Notes under the pieces: generated by a model
Databases searched by the model: none
Told to the model about the DNA's origin: nothing
What the model saw: the letters and a program-made list of their open reading frames with translations, nothing else
Source of the DNA: Bradyrhizobium diazoefficiens
GTDB taxonomy: Bacteria > Pseudomonadota > Alphaproteobacteria > Rhizobiales > Xanthobacteraceae
Direction of reading: 5' to 3'
DNA: 64,000 nt
Assembly: GCF_016616235.1 (NCBI RefSeq)
Contig: NZ_CP067100.1
Span: 1,423,001-1,487,000 of the forward strand
Shown here: in pieces, positions 1-8,378 of the stretch
How the letters are laid out: each line of letters begins with the position of its first letter
How positions within the stretch are numbered: the stretch's first letter is position 1
Position numbers and translations under genes: made by a program

Positions 1-27
1 TTGCGCCAGGTGTCTTGCGTAGGCTCG

Positions 28-243
28 CTAGGAGAGGATCACCAAGTTGACCGCCTTGGGTCCCTTCCCCTTCTTGTCCGGTTCGACTTCGAAAGTAATA
101 CGCTGTCCTTCGGCAAGGTCCTTCAGTCCCGCCCGCTCCACCGCGGTGATGTGAACGAAGACATCGCGACCGCCGTCGTCAGGCTTGATGAAGCCGTAGC
201 CGCGCTCGCCGTTGAAGAACTTGACCGTTCCCGTCATGGCCAT
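28..243 (-). CDS. cold-shock domain protein (CspA family)
   Basis: Predicted 71-aa single-domain cold-shock protein, a cytoplasmic single-stranded nucleic-acid binder that acts as an RNA chaperone. The two RNA-binding motifs are visible: GYGFI (residues 15-19) after the aromatic KFFNGERG stretch, and VFVHI (28-32). Length matches the family. I chose the ATG at 243 because a GGGGGAG ribosome site lies 7 bases upstream; a second ATG at 237 is possible. The C-terminus ends KAVNLVILS. It is a stand-alone gene. Bradyrhizobia carry several csp paralogues, so no symbol is given and cold induction is not shown by the sequence. Confidence 0.93.
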   Translation of the reverse strand: MAMTGTVKFFNGERGYGFIKPDDGGRDVFVHITAVERAGLKDLAEGQRITFEVEPDKKGKGPKAVNLVILS

Positions 244-507
244 CGGGAAACTCCCCCTCATTGCTCCTCCGTCGCGACGCAGACTCACGTCACGACATGA
301 CCGGGCCTTACGAAGCCCGGGAGCTGGCCATCCTTGGGCGGACCTCATCGGTCCGGTCGGACTTTCTTAGGGCCTTCACTCCGCCGCAACCATTCGCGGA
401 AGCGGAACGCAAAGCCAGTCACGAAAACAGCATAATACGGTTCTTTGCGGATTGACTACCGCTCCTGCATATTTTTCCCAAGAATGCCGGGGTGTTACGG
501 CGTAGCG

Positions 508-1368
508 TTAAGGCTTGGGCACCTCTAATCGGAATCTGGCAGCGCCGCCCTGGCCGAGCGGCATTTCCAGCTCGGGCAGGATGGTCTTGAGCTCACCTTG
601 CAGCGTGTAGGGCGGATTGACGATGAGGAGCCCGGCGGAGGTGAGCGCTGCACCATCGGCTTGCGGCGCGACGCTGAATTCGAGGCGCAGACATTTTCCC
701 GGTGGCTTTGCTGCGGCTGCGAGCCGCGCCACCGATTGCGCCAGCGTGTCGGTGGCGCGCCGGCTCTTGGCGGGATACCAGATTACATAGATACCGGTCG
801 GCCATTTCGCGTAGGCGGTCGCGAAGACGTCGCCGAGCTTCTCGAACTCGTCCTTGGCCTCGAACGGCGGATCGATCAGCACGAGGCCGCGCCGCTCGTT
901 CGGCGGCACGAAGGCGGGCAGCGCGACCCAGCCGTCGAGATCGACCACGCGGGCCTGTTCGTCGCGGCGCAGCACGTCGATCAGCGCTCTTCGCGCCTTC
1001 GGCTCGAGTTCGCAGGCGACGAGGCGGTCCTGCGGCCGGAGCAGGCCGCGCGCGATCAGCGGCGAGCCCGGATAGGCCTTGAGCTCGCCCTTCGGATTGA
1101 AGGCGCGGACGATGTCGAGATAGGGCTTTGTCAATGCCGCGGTCTCGTTCGACAAGCGCGCCTGCAGCAGCCGTGCGATGCCCGTCAGCCACTCGCCGCC
1201 GCGGCGAGCCTCATCGCTTTCGAGATCGTACAGGCCGGCGCCGGCATGGGTGTCGATGATGCGGAACGCCCCCGGCTTGTCCTGCAGGTACGTGATGATG
1301 CGGGCCAGCACGATGTGCTTGATGACATCGGCGAAGTTGCCGGCGTGGAAGGCATGGCGATAGTTCAT
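508..1368 (-). CDS. rlmJ: 23S rRNA (adenine(2030)-N(6))-methyltransferase RlmJ
   Basis: 286-aa SAM-dependent methyltransferase expected to modify A2030 of 23S rRNA before ribosome assembly. The N-terminus MNYRHAFHAGNFADVIKH is the family signature. A motif I-like segment DTHAGAGLYDL (around 39-49) should bind SAM, and LIDPPFE is the catalytic DPPF/Y motif of N6-adenine methyltransferases. Length agrees with the E. coli protein (about 280 aa). The gene stands alone on the minus strand, and the stretch before its start holds a palindromic repeat. The long opposite-strand frame here is a GC-rich shadow. Confidence 0.95.
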   Translation of the reverse strand: MNYRHAFHAGNFADVIKHIVLARIITYLQDKPGAFRIIDTHAGAGLYDLESDEARRGGEWLTGIARLLQARLSNETAALTKPYLDIVRAFNPKGELKAYPGSPLIARGLLRPQDRLVACELEPKARRALIDVLRRDEQARVVDLDGWVALPAFVPPNERRGLVLIDPPFEAKDEFEKLGDVFATAYAKWPTGIYVIWYPAKSRRATDTLAQSVARLAAAAKPPGKCLRLEFSVAPQADGAALTSAGLLIVNPPYTLQGELKTILPELEMPLGQGGAARFRLEVPKP

Positions 1369-1407
1369 GGCGCAGAGTTACGACATCGCGCGATGAAAGT
1401 AACGGCC

Positions 1408-1510
1408 GTCATTCCGGAGTGGTGCGGAGCACCAAGTTATGGTCGCAATTGCGCACCTGAGAATCTCGAGATTCCGGGTCTGGTGCGGAACGCACTATCC
1501 CGGAACGACG
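1408..1510. repeat. palindromic intergenic repeat, class D copy 1
   Basis: About 100 bp bounded by GTCATTCCGG and CCGGAACGAC, which are inverted with one mismatch. It contains inner matches such as GGTGCGGAGCACC. It lies between the RNase T2 stop and the rlmJ start. Similar ends occur near 10211-10327 and 31971-32012, so this is one copy of a dispersed family. Confidence 0.65.
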
Positions 1511-1528
1511 ACGTTGAGACGGCGCCCT

Positions 1529-2221
1529 TCAACCACCCCGAATCGGCGGCATCGTCACCTGGTCGCGGCGGCAGGCGCGGCGGTCGATTTCCTCGCAGGC
1601 GCGGAACTGCAAATCCTTGCTGAGGCAGATGCGGACCTCGGACAGCCGCGTCCGGTTGCAGGTCACCGAGACGGCGGCGTTGCTGAGGCCCGGATTGGCC
1701 TTGATGAAGGCCTCCTCGACTTCGGCGGGTGCCACCGTCTTGGCTTCCGACAGATCGAGATACTCGGCGGGAATCTTGATCGCGGCGCGGGCCTTGCGAA
1801 TGGTCTCGAAATAGTTGCGGCCGTCGAGGCCGGAGCAGGTGCCGTGCTTGTCCCACTCGTTGAAGATCAGGCCCGGCGCCGGCATCAGATCGAGCATCGA
1901 AGAGACGATGCTGCGGTTCAGCCGCGGCGAGGGCCGCTGGCAATATTCCGGAAAGCCGTTCTCATATTGCGGCCACAGCCCGTGCACCACGAACGCGTAG
2001 GGCCGCCCGCTGCACTGCATCTGCGCGCGCCCGCCGCGCTCGGACGCCTCCTCGCAGAACGAGGGCGACCACGACAATGACAGCACATAGAAATCGAACT
2101 CGCCGGGCGCGTTCTGCCGCTTGTCCTGGGCCTTGGCGCCGCCTGCCAGCGCCAGCAGCCCGGCGGCGAGCGTCAGCGAGATCACGAGACGGGAGAAGGA
2201 ATGCAATCTAAAATCAAACAT
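1529..2221 (-). CDS. secreted ribonuclease T2 family protein
   Basis: 230-aa exported endoribonuclease of the T2 (RNase I) family, which cleaves RNA through 2',3'-cyclic phosphates. Both catalytic segments are present: CAS1 as FVVHGLWPQ and CAS2 as NEWDKHGTC, giving the two histidines and the glutamate. A signal peptide with a hydrophobic core (LVISLTLAAGLLALAGG) ends near AKAQ, indicating periplasmic export. I set the start at the ATG at 2221, preceded by GAGGGG; an upstream in-frame TTG overlaps that ribosome site and is less likely. Several cysteines suggest disulfides. A role in scavenging RNA is inferred from the family. Confidence 0.92.
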   Translation of the reverse strand: MFDFRLHSFSRLVISLTLAAGLLALAGGAKAQDKRQNAPGEFDFYVLSLSWSPSFCEEASERGGRAQMQCSGRPYAFVVHGLWPQYENGFPEYCQRPSPRLNRSIVSSMLDLMPAPGLIFNEWDKHGTCSGLDGRNYFETIRKARAAIKIPAEYLDLSEAKTVAPAEVEEAFIKANPGLSNAAVSVTCNRTRLSEVRICLSKDLQFRACEEIDRRACRRDQVTMPPIRGG

Positions 2222-2369
2222 GACAACGCCCCTCAACTAGACTGTGCAGCAAGCCTAGCAGGCAATAAGAACATTTCAAGAACAAAATTCAGGCGACGAC
2301 CGTTCGGCCGCCTGAACGGGTCCGAATCGGGGTCTTTCGCGTCAGGGGCTTGCGTATAAGGCTTACGTA

Positions 2370-2831
2370 TCAGGGCTTGGCGGCGCGGCACGCCGGATTG
2401 TAGGCCCAATTGCGGTCGACCCCGACCACGCACCATTCGACGCCGTTGCCGTAGCCGGCGAAGCCGCCGTCCTCGATGATCGAGAAATGCACCTTGCGGA
2501 CCTTGCCATCGGTGAGCATGGCCTCGCCGGTGCAATAGCGGCGCGGAATGTTATCGGACGCCCAGGGCCGGAACGCGACCTCGTGAACGGCGGCGAAGCC
2601 GGTGATCTTCAGCGAGGAATTCCAGAACGAGCTTTCCTTCTCCCAGAACTGGGTGGCGATCGTCGGCAGGGCCTTGTCACAATCGGCGACGGCGCCGTCA
2701 TAGCGCGGCCCGCTCAGCCAGAAGTTCAGCTCGAGCGGATTGGCGGCCCTGGCCTCACCGAGCGACAGCGCCCCGAACATGAGGCCGAGCACGGCGGCAA
2801 AGCGGAGCGATTTCAGGGAGGGGGCGTGCAT
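2370..2831 (-). CDS. exported protein of unknown function
   Basis: 153-aa hypothetical protein. The N-terminus MHAPSLKSLRFAAVLGLMFG followed by ALSLGEARAA is a good Sec signal peptide with an AxA cleavage site, so the mature product is probably periplasmic. The mature part has four cysteines (DCDKALP, RYCTGEA, EWCVVGV, PACRAAKP) that could form two disulfides, and many aromatic residues. I do not recognise the family. The start at 2831 was chosen because the signal peptide begins there; the frame stays open upstream, but that stretch is not protein-like. The next gene rightward (3014) is another small exported protein, transcribed divergently. Confidence 0.75.
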   Translation of the reverse strand: MHAPSLKSLRFAAVLGLMFGALSLGEARAANPLELNFWLSGPRYDGAVADCDKALPTIATQFWEKESSFWNSSLKITGFAAVHEVAFRPWASDNIPRRYCTGEAMLTDGKVRKVHFSIIEDGGFAGYGNGVEWCVVGVDRNWAYNPACRAAKP

Positions 2832-3013
2832 GGGCAATCCGGACAGCTGGTCTTGCGAAGGTCGGACGGTGCCGCGAAGGCCGGGCGGGGTCAAGTGCAG
2901 CGCGGCAACACTCGGCGAGGAGTTGACCACAAGGGCGCAGCCGGCAAGGCTTCGGTTCTTTTCACTTTGGTCCCGGCACCGTAAACTGACGCCAACCAAT
3001 TGGAGTAACGGGA

Positions 3014-3307
3014 ATGCGAATCATTGCGGCCGCGGGCCTTCTCGCCCTGGGTATCTTGGCGAGCCAGTCGGCGCGTGCTGACATCCTTCCGGTGCCGCCG
3101 TTCAAGGGCAACGACACCGGCGGCATCATCGCCTATTCGATGGCGACCCAGGTCGATGCCCGCCAGGTCGCCGTCGATCATTGCGCGCGCTACGGCAAGG
3201 TCGCCAAATTCCTTGCGATTCAGGCCTATGAGGGCGGCTACGTCTCGTTCTCCTGCCGCTGGGTGCCCTATGGCGCCGCCGACCGGCCGATCCGCACGCT
3301 GTACTGA
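3014..3307 (+). CDS. small exported protein of unknown function
   Basis: 97-aa hypothetical protein. Residues 1-23 form a signal peptide (MRIIAAAGLLALGILASQSARA), so the 75-residue mature chain is probably periplasmic. It contains two cysteines (DHCARYGK and FSCRWVP) that may pair, and ends in an aromatic residue. The ATG has GGAG about 8 bases upstream. It is followed 44 bases later by another exported protein on the same strand, so the two may be co-transcribed. No known domain recognised. Confidence 0.8.
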   Translation: MRIIAAAGLLALGILASQSARADILPVPPFKGNDTGGIIAYSMATQVDARQVAVDHCARYGKVAKFLAIQAYEGGYVSFSCRWVPYGAADRPIRTLY

Positions 3308-3351
3308 GGCGTCGTCCTAACGCCGCATCTCTCAAGCCGGGAGCCTCCAAC

Positions 3352-3882
3352 ATGACGCGCAAGCTTGCTTTGCTCGGCTCGACGCTTTGCCTTGCGTTGT
3401 CGGCAGGCAGCGCCTGCGCCGACGATTTGCCGGTGCGCAAGGCCGGCCTTTGGGAAATGAAGATGGTCAGGACCGGCACGCCGGTGCCCGAGATGACCAT
3501 GCAGCACTGCACCGACGAGACCGTCGACAAGGAGATGAACAACAACGTTTCCCCGATGGCCAAGCAGATCTGCTCCAAGCAGGACATCAGGAAGACGGCG
3601 ACCGGCTATGTCAGCGATTCCGAATGCAGCGTCGCCGGCATCAGCACGACCTCGCATGCCGAGATCACAGGCGATTTCAACTCGGCCTACACGGTGAAGA
3701 CCTCCTCGCACGCGCAAGGCGGCGCGGTCGGCGCCGCAGGCCGGGATACGACGATGCAGCTCGAGGCCAAATGGCTCGGCGCCTGCAAGGCGGACCAGAA
3801 GCCCGGCGACATCGTGATGCCCGGGGGGTTCAAGATGAACGTGCGCGACGTGGACAAATTGAAGGCGCTGTTGCCGAAGTAG
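3352..3882 (+). CDS. DUF3617 family exported protein
   Basis: 176-aa protein with a signal peptide (hydrophobic LALLGSTLCLALSAGSACA) and a mature part starting DDLPVRKAGLWEMKM. The conserved 'aGlWe' opening followed by a QHCTDE cysteine motif is typical of DUF3617 proteins, which are periplasmic and of unknown function. Five further cysteines suggest disulfide stabilisation. The start has GGGAG 8-10 bases upstream. It is the last gene of a plus-strand pair with the small exported protein before it, and converges on the histidine kinase gene with a class A repeat in between. Confidence 0.85.
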   Translation: MTRKLALLGSTLCLALSAGSACADDLPVRKAGLWEMKMVRTGTPVPEMTMQHCTDETVDKEMNNNVSPMAKQICSKQDIRKTATGYVSDSECSVAGISTTSHAEITGDFNSAYTVKTSSHAQGGAVGAAGRDTTMQLEAKWLGACKADQKPGDIVMPGGFKMNVRDVDKLKALLPK

Positions 3883-3907
3883 GGTGTGGTCGCTGCGAAA
3901 CCGGTGC

Positions 3908-4053
3908 GCTCCCTCGCCCCGTTCTTACGGGGAGAGGGGCTGGGGTGAGGGACCTTCCTCAGCGAACGAGATTCTTGTGAGACCTGTGCCCCCTCACCCG
4001 AATTCGATCTGCGATCGAACTCGACCTCTCCCCGCAAGCGGGCCGGGGTGAAG
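3908..4053. repeat. class A paired palindromic repeat, copy 1
   Basis: Left arm: a hairpin around CCCCGTTCTTACGGGG followed by GAGGGGCTGGGGTGAGGG. Right arm: CCCCTCACCCG, an inner hairpin (CGAATTCGATC-TGC-GATCGAACTCG), then GACCTCTCCCCGC with a second hairpin. The two arms are roughly inverted. It sits between convergent genes (DUF3617 and histidine kinase), where it may act in transcription termination; that role is inferred. Confidence 0.85.
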
Positions 4054-4061
4054 AACGGCAC

Positions 4062-5450
4062 CTACACCGGAATCCGCACGCTTGCCCGCAATCCCCCCAT
4101 CGGGCTGTCGCCGAGGGTGATGTCGCCGCCATGCGAGCGGGCGATGTCGCGGGCGATAGCGAGGCCAAGACCCGTGCCGCCTTCGTCCTGGTTGCGGGCG
4201 TTGTCGAGCCGCAGGAATGGCTTGAACACCTCTTCGCGCAGATGCGTCGGGATACCCGGCCCATCGTCGTCGACGGTGACGGTGAGATAGCGATGATCGC
4301 GCTGGCCGGTGATGGCGATGGCCTTGCCGTAGCGCGCGGCGTTGGTGACGAGGTTGGCGAGACAGCGCTTGAACGAGGCCGGTTTCACGGTGACCACGGG
4401 CAGGCCGTTGAAGGCCACGGTCGCAGTGTGGCCGTGGCGCTCGGCGTCGCTGCGCAGCTCTTCGAGCGCCTGCGCCATGTCGGTCGGCTGCGACTGCTCG
4501 CCGGAATCGCCGCGGGCAAACGCAAGGTAATCTTCCAGCATCATCGACATCTCGTCGACGTCCTTGCGCATGCCTTCGAGCTCGGGGCTGTCGCCGATCA
4601 GCTCGAGCTCGAGCTTGAACCGGGTGAGGATGGTGCGCAGATCATGGCTGACGCCGGCGAGCATCGCGGTGCGCTGCTCCATCGTGCGCTCGATGCGCGA
4701 TTTCATCTCGATGAAGGCGACCGCCGCGCGCCGTACCTCGCGCGCGCCTCTGGGTCTGAAGTTCGGCGCTTCGCGGCCCTTGCCGAAACTTTCAGCGGCG
4801 TCCGCGAGCCGCAGGATCGGCTTGATCTGGTTGCGCAGGAATAGCACCGCGACGATCAAGAGGATCGAGGACGTTCCGACCATCCAGAACAGGAAGATTT
4901 CGGAGTTCGAGGCATAGGCGGCGCTGCGCTGCGCGAACACGCGCATCACGGCATCGTCGAGCTGGATGCGGATCTCGACCAGGTTGGAGCGGCCGACGGT
5001 GTCGATCCAGAACGAGCGCCCGATCTGGCGGCCGAGCTGCACCGACAGCGTCTGGTCGAGCAGCGAGAAGAACGGCTTGGGTCCGGGCGGCGGCATGTCG
5101 CCGGCAGGCAGGAAGTCGACGACGAGACCGAGGCGCTGCTGGGCGATGCGGCGGATCTGGTCGCGATCCCGGTCCTGCGGATAGCCCTTGTAGACGTCGA
5201 TCAGCGCGGCGATGTCCTGCACCACCGCGGCCGACAGGCGGCGCGTCACCGTGTTCCAGTGCCGCTCCATGAAGACGAAGGCGACGACCGATTGCAGGAC
5301 CACCATCGGCACGATCATGATCAGCAGCGCGCGGGCATAGAGGCCGGTCGGCATCCAGCCCTTGAACGCGTTGCCCATCCAGCCGTTGACGGCCGAGACG
5401 CGGCCGGCGGCGCTCTTGAGCAGCGTCAGGCCGGTATCGATCGTGCTCAT
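4062..5450 (-). CDS. two-component sensor histidine kinase (EnvZ-like)
   Basis: 462-aa inner-membrane histidine kinase. Transmembrane segments lie near 40-60 and 186-205 and enclose a periplasmic sensor region of about 125 residues. A HAMP linker (about 206-260) precedes the HisKA segment with phospho-acceptor His269 in GVSHDLRTILTRF, then the N box NLVTNAARYG, G1 DDDGPGIP and G2 GGTGLGLAIA. The usual Pro of the HDLRTPL motif is Ile274 here. It lies 18 bases downstream of an OmpR-type regulator gene on the same strand, so that regulator is its likely partner. The stimulus is unknown. Confidence 0.95.
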   Translation of the reverse strand: MSTIDTGLTLLKSAAGRVSAVNGWMGNAFKGWMPTGLYARALLIMIVPMVVLQSVVAFVFMERHWNTVTRRLSAAVVQDIAALIDVYKGYPQDRDRDQIRRIAQQRLGLVVDFLPAGDMPPPGPKPFFSLLDQTLSVQLGRQIGRSFWIDTVGRSNLVEIRIQLDDAVMRVFAQRSAAYASNSEIFLFWMVGTSSILLIVAVLFLRNQIKPILRLADAAESFGKGREAPNFRPRGAREVRRAAVAFIEMKSRIERTMEQRTAMLAGVSHDLRTILTRFKLELELIGDSPELEGMRKDVDEMSMMLEDYLAFARGDSGEQSQPTDMAQALEELRSDAERHGHTATVAFNGLPVVTVKPASFKRCLANLVTNAARYGKAIAITGQRDHRYLTVTVDDDGPGIPTHLREEVFKPFLRLDNARNQDEGGTGLGLAIARDIARSHGGDITLGDSPMGGLRASVRIPV

Positions 5451-5468
5451 CTAGCGCGCTTCACTACG

Positions 5469-6200
5469 TTATGGCGAGGCCACCAGGCGGTAGCCGATGC
5501 CGCGCACCGCCTGAAGGAACAGCGGATTGGCGGGGTCGGTCTCGATCTTGCGCCTGAGGCGGTTGATCTGCACGTCGACGGCGCGCTCGTTGACGCTGCC
5601 ATTGCCGGTCAGCGCGCTGCGCGGCACGGTCTCGCCCGGCGTCTCCGAGAGAATCCGCAGCATCTCGCGCTCGCGGTCGGTGAGATGGATGACCTCCTCG
5701 CCCTGGCGCAGTTCACCGCGATCGAGATGATAGACGTAGGGACCAAACGCGATCTTCTCGACGGTCGTGGCTTGCGGCGGCGGCGCGGCGCGCTTGAGGA
5801 TGTTGTTGATGCGCAGCGCAAGCTCGCGCGGCTCGAACGGCTTTGCGACGTAATCGTCGGCGCCGATTTGCAGGCCTTCGATGCGGCTTTCTGCTTCATG
5901 GCGCGCGGTCAGCATCACGATCGGCACCGATGAGGAGGTGCGGATGAAACGGGCGAGGTCGAAGCCGGTCTCGCCGGGCATCATGACGTCGAGGATCAGG
6001 AGATCGAAATGCAGGCTCATGAGCTTCGAGCGCGCGTCGCTGGCGCTGGCGGCAGTCGAGACGCGATAGCCTTCGGCCGCAAGGAAACGCGACAGCAGAT
6101 CGCGGATGCGGCGGTCGTCATCGACGAGAAGAAGATGCGGGGCGTCGTCGGCCGGTTGCGCCGGCGGGCGGGCGAGCGTGGCAGCGAGCGGCACGGTCAC
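5469..6200 (-). CDS. OmpR/PhoB-family response regulator
   Basis: 243-aa DNA-binding response regulator. The receiver domain (about 21-135) has acidic residues DDD (27-29), phospho-acceptor Asp71 in LLILDVMMPG, the conserved Thr in MLTARHE and Lys in YVAKPFEPRE. The C-terminal winged helix (about 150-240) ends VRGIGYRL. Its ATG overlaps the stop of the upstream MarR gene by 4 bases, and the kinase follows 18 bases after its stop, indicating an operon. The MarR plus OmpR pairing resembles PetP/PetR of Rhodobacter capsulatus, which affects cytochrome bc1 expression; whether that role holds here is an inference. Confidence 0.96.
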   Translation of the reverse strand: MTVPLAATLARPPAQPADDAPHLLLVDDDRRIRDLLSRFLAAEGYRVSTAASASDARSKLMSLHFDLLILDVMMPGETGFDLARFIRTSSSVPIVMLTARHEAESRIEGLQIGADDYVAKPFEPRELALRINNILKRAAPPPQATTVEKIAFGPYVYHLDRGELRQGEEVIHLTDREREMLRILSETPGETVPRSALTGNGSVNERAVDVQINRLRRKIETDPANPLFLQAVRGIGYRLVASP

Positions 6201-6739
6201 TCCTTGCTGTCTTGATTGACGGAAGCGAAGATCGTCTCGAGCACCTTGTCCGGATCGTCGCGGTCGATCATCGCGCGCAGGAAGCGCTTGACCGTCTCGG
6301 CGTCCTGCGGCGCCAGCTCGGCTAGCGCCCTGGTGATCCGCGTGGTCTGGAGCCCCGCGAGCTTCTGCACCAGCGCCTCGCCCTTCGGCGTCGCATAGAG
6401 CAGGCGCTGGCGGCGGTCATTGTCGCCGGTCTTCTGCACGATATAGCCCTCGTCCAGCAGCTGCTTGAGCACGCGGCCGAGCGATTGCTTAGTAATGCGC
6501 AGGACGTCGAGCAGGTCGGCGACTTTGAGGCCGGGATAACGGTAGACGAAATGCATGACCCTGTGGTGGGCCCGACCGAAGCCGAACGCCTCCAGCTCCT
6601 GGTCGGGATCGCCGACGAAATCGCGATAGGCGAAGAACAGCAGCTCGATGATATCCCAGCGCAAATTGCCTCCATCGCCTGCCGCCGGCCGGGGCGCGGC
6701 AGCATCTTGAGAGGGAGTCGCGAAATTTATGTCAGGCAT
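6197..6739 (-). CDS. MarR-family transcriptional regulator (PetP-like)
   Basis: 180-aa winged-helix protein of the MarR family. Helices around WDIIELLFFAYRDF start the dimer region. The recognition part is VADLLDVLRITKQSLGRVLKQL, followed by the wing GDNDRRQRLLYATPKG, which keeps the DxRxR-type pattern of MarR wings. It is first in the operon MarR-response regulator-kinase and overlaps the regulator gene by 4 bases. I set the start at ATG 6739; there is no clear ribosome site and a TAAGAT box lies close upstream, so the mRNA may be nearly leaderless. A TTG at 6760 is an alternative. Confidence 0.9.
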   Translation of the reverse strand: MPDINFATPSQDAAAPRPAAGDGGNLRWDIIELLFFAYRDFVGDPDQELEAFGFGRAHHRVMHFVYRYPGLKVADLLDVLRITKQSLGRVLKQLLDEGYIVQKTGDNDRRQRLLYATPKGEALVQKLAGLQTTRITRALAELAPQDAETVKRFLRAMIDRDDPDKVLETIFASVNQDSKE

Positions 6740-6777
6740 ATTGACGTATCTTAGGTTCAATGTTACAAAACGATCGA

Positions 6778-6810
6778 CCCGAACGAAATTTTAGATCGTT
6801 TCGCATCGGG
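6778..6810. promoter_or_regulatory. interrupted inverted repeat between divergent marR and ilvE
   Basis: CCCGAACGAAA and TTTCGCATCGGG form an imperfect inverted repeat with a 10-base centre, about 40 bases before the MarR start, in the 338-bp divergent region shared with ilvE. Position and symmetry suit an operator, perhaps for MarR autoregulation. The rest of the region shows no gene. Confidence 0.35.
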
Positions 6811-7077
6811 TGCATCGAAGCAGGGCGGCCGGAGTAAGCCGGACAGGCGGCGACGGCCGAAGCAGATCTACCGTGCGATTGTCGAGCGGCATTTCGGCAA
6901 AACATACTGGACTTCCGCCTTCCGCAAAAGCATGTCCTCCAAAGACATGCTGGCCACGGAAACCGGCCGTAACAAGGCTGGCGTCGGTCCGGCCACAAAC
7001 CTAATCAAGCCAGCCGGGCCCGAACAGGGCGGGACGGCGCCAAGACGGCGCCGCCACCGGCAGCGGGAGGCAAGGAC

Positions 7078-8160
7078 ATGAGCATGACATTCGATATCCA
7101 GCCCGCATCCAATCCGACGCCAGAGAAGGACCGCGTCGCTAAGCTGGTGGATCCCGGCTTCGGGCGGGTCTTCACCGATCACATGGCGATCGTCCGCTAC
7201 AACCAGGCCAAGGGCGGCTGGTACGAGGCGAAGATCGAGGCGCGCGCCAATTTCCAGCTCGATCCGGCCGGCGCGGTTCTGCACTACGCCCAGGAAATCT
7301 TCGAAGGTCTCAAGGCCTACAAGCGTGACGACGGCGGGGTGAACCTGTTCCGCCCCGATGCCAATGCGCGCCGCTTCAAGGACTCCGCCGATCGCATGGC
7401 GATGGCGCAGCTGCCCGAGGACGTCTTCATCGAGGCGGTCGAGCAGGTCGTGCGCATCGACCGCGCCTGGATGCCGGGCGGCGAGGGCAGCCTTTACCTG
7501 CGCCCCTTCATGATCGCCAGCGAGACCTTCCTCGGCGTCAAGCCGTCGTCGGAATACATTTTCGCGGTAATCGCCTCGCCGGTGGGCTCCTATTTCAAGG
7601 GCGGGCCTGCGCCGGTGTCGATCTGGGTTTCAGAGAATTACACGCGGGCCGCGGTCGGCGGCACCGGCGCCGTCAAATGCGGCGGCAATTATGCTGCGAG
7701 CCTGCGCGCCCAGGCCGAGGCGATCCAGCACGGCTGCGATCAGGTCGTGTTCCTTGACGCGCTCGAGCGCCGCTACATCGAGGAGCTCGGCGGCATGAAC
7801 GTGTTCTTCGTGTTCGACGATGGCTCGCTGTCGACGCCGCCGCTCGGCACCATCCTGCCCGGCATCACCCGCGACTCCATCATCGCGCTTGCCCGCGATG
7901 CCGGCAAGACGGTGCGCGAGGAGCCGTATTCGCTCGACCAGTGGCGCAAGGATGCCGCCTCCGGCCGACTGAAGGAAGCGTTTGCCTGCGGCACCGCCGC
8001 GGTGATCTCGCCGATCGGCAAGGTGCGCTCGGTGAGCGGCGATTTCGAGATCTCGGGCGGCGCCGCCGGCCCCGTCGCCATGGGCCTGCGCAAGCAGCTC
8101 GTCGACATCCAGTACGGCCGCACCAACGATCCGCACAACTGGATCCGGAAGGTGTTTTGA
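7078..8160 (+). CDS. ilvE: branched-chain amino acid aminotransferase
   Basis: 360-aa PLP fold-type IV aminotransferase that transfers the amino group from glutamate to the keto acids of Leu, Ile and Val. The PLP lysine is Lys200 in GAVKCGGNYAAS, and EELGGMNVFFVF and LPGITRDSII are conserved class IV segments. Length matches the longer (eukaryote-like) branch of IlvE. The ATG at 7078 has GGGAGG 8 bases upstream. It is divergent from the MarR operon, and is followed by a class A repeat and hisS on the same strand but at some distance, so it is probably monocistronic. Confidence 0.96.
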   Translation: MSMTFDIQPASNPTPEKDRVAKLVDPGFGRVFTDHMAIVRYNQAKGGWYEAKIEARANFQLDPAGAVLHYAQEIFEGLKAYKRDDGGVNLFRPDANARRFKDSADRMAMAQLPEDVFIEAVEQVVRIDRAWMPGGEGSLYLRPFMIASETFLGVKPSSEYIFAVIASPVGSYFKGGPAPVSIWVSENYTRAAVGGTGAVKCGGNYAASLRAQAEAIQHGCDQVVFLDALERRYIEELGGMNVFFVFDDGSLSTPPLGTILPGITRDSIIALARDAGKTVREEPYSLDQWRKDAASGRLKEAFACGTAAVISPIGKVRSVSGDFEISGGAAGPVAMGLRKQLVDIQYGRTNDPHNWIRKVF

Positions 8161-8187
8161 GAGGCCGTTGTGTAAGCTGCGCAGGCT

Positions 8188-8331
8188 CTCTCGCTCCCTC
8201 GCCCCGCTCTTGCGGGGAGAGGGTCGGGTGAGGGGCTGTCACCGCGAATTCGAGCGATATGAGTTCGCGGAGAGTCCCCCTCACCCGGTCGCTTCGCGAC
8301 CGACCTCTCCCCGCAGGCGGGGCGAGGTGAA
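8188..8331. repeat. class A paired palindromic repeat, copy 2
   Basis: Same layout as copy 1: a left hairpin around CCCCGCTCTTGCGGGG, then a right arm CCCCTCACCCGG. The apical hairpin here is GGTCGC-TTC-GCGACC, then GACCTCTCCCCGC. It lies between ilvE and hisS, which are transcribed in the same direction, ending 47 bases before the hisS start. Confidence 0.85.
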
Positions 8332-8378
8332 GAACACACCCCGGTTGCCGCCTTGCGCGTCCGCTGGTAAACGCCCGC

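Noticed and set aside
598..1623. 341-aa open frame antisense to rlmJ
   Set aside because: It overlaps the whole of rlmJ, which has clear motifs, and runs into a repeat; shadow frame.
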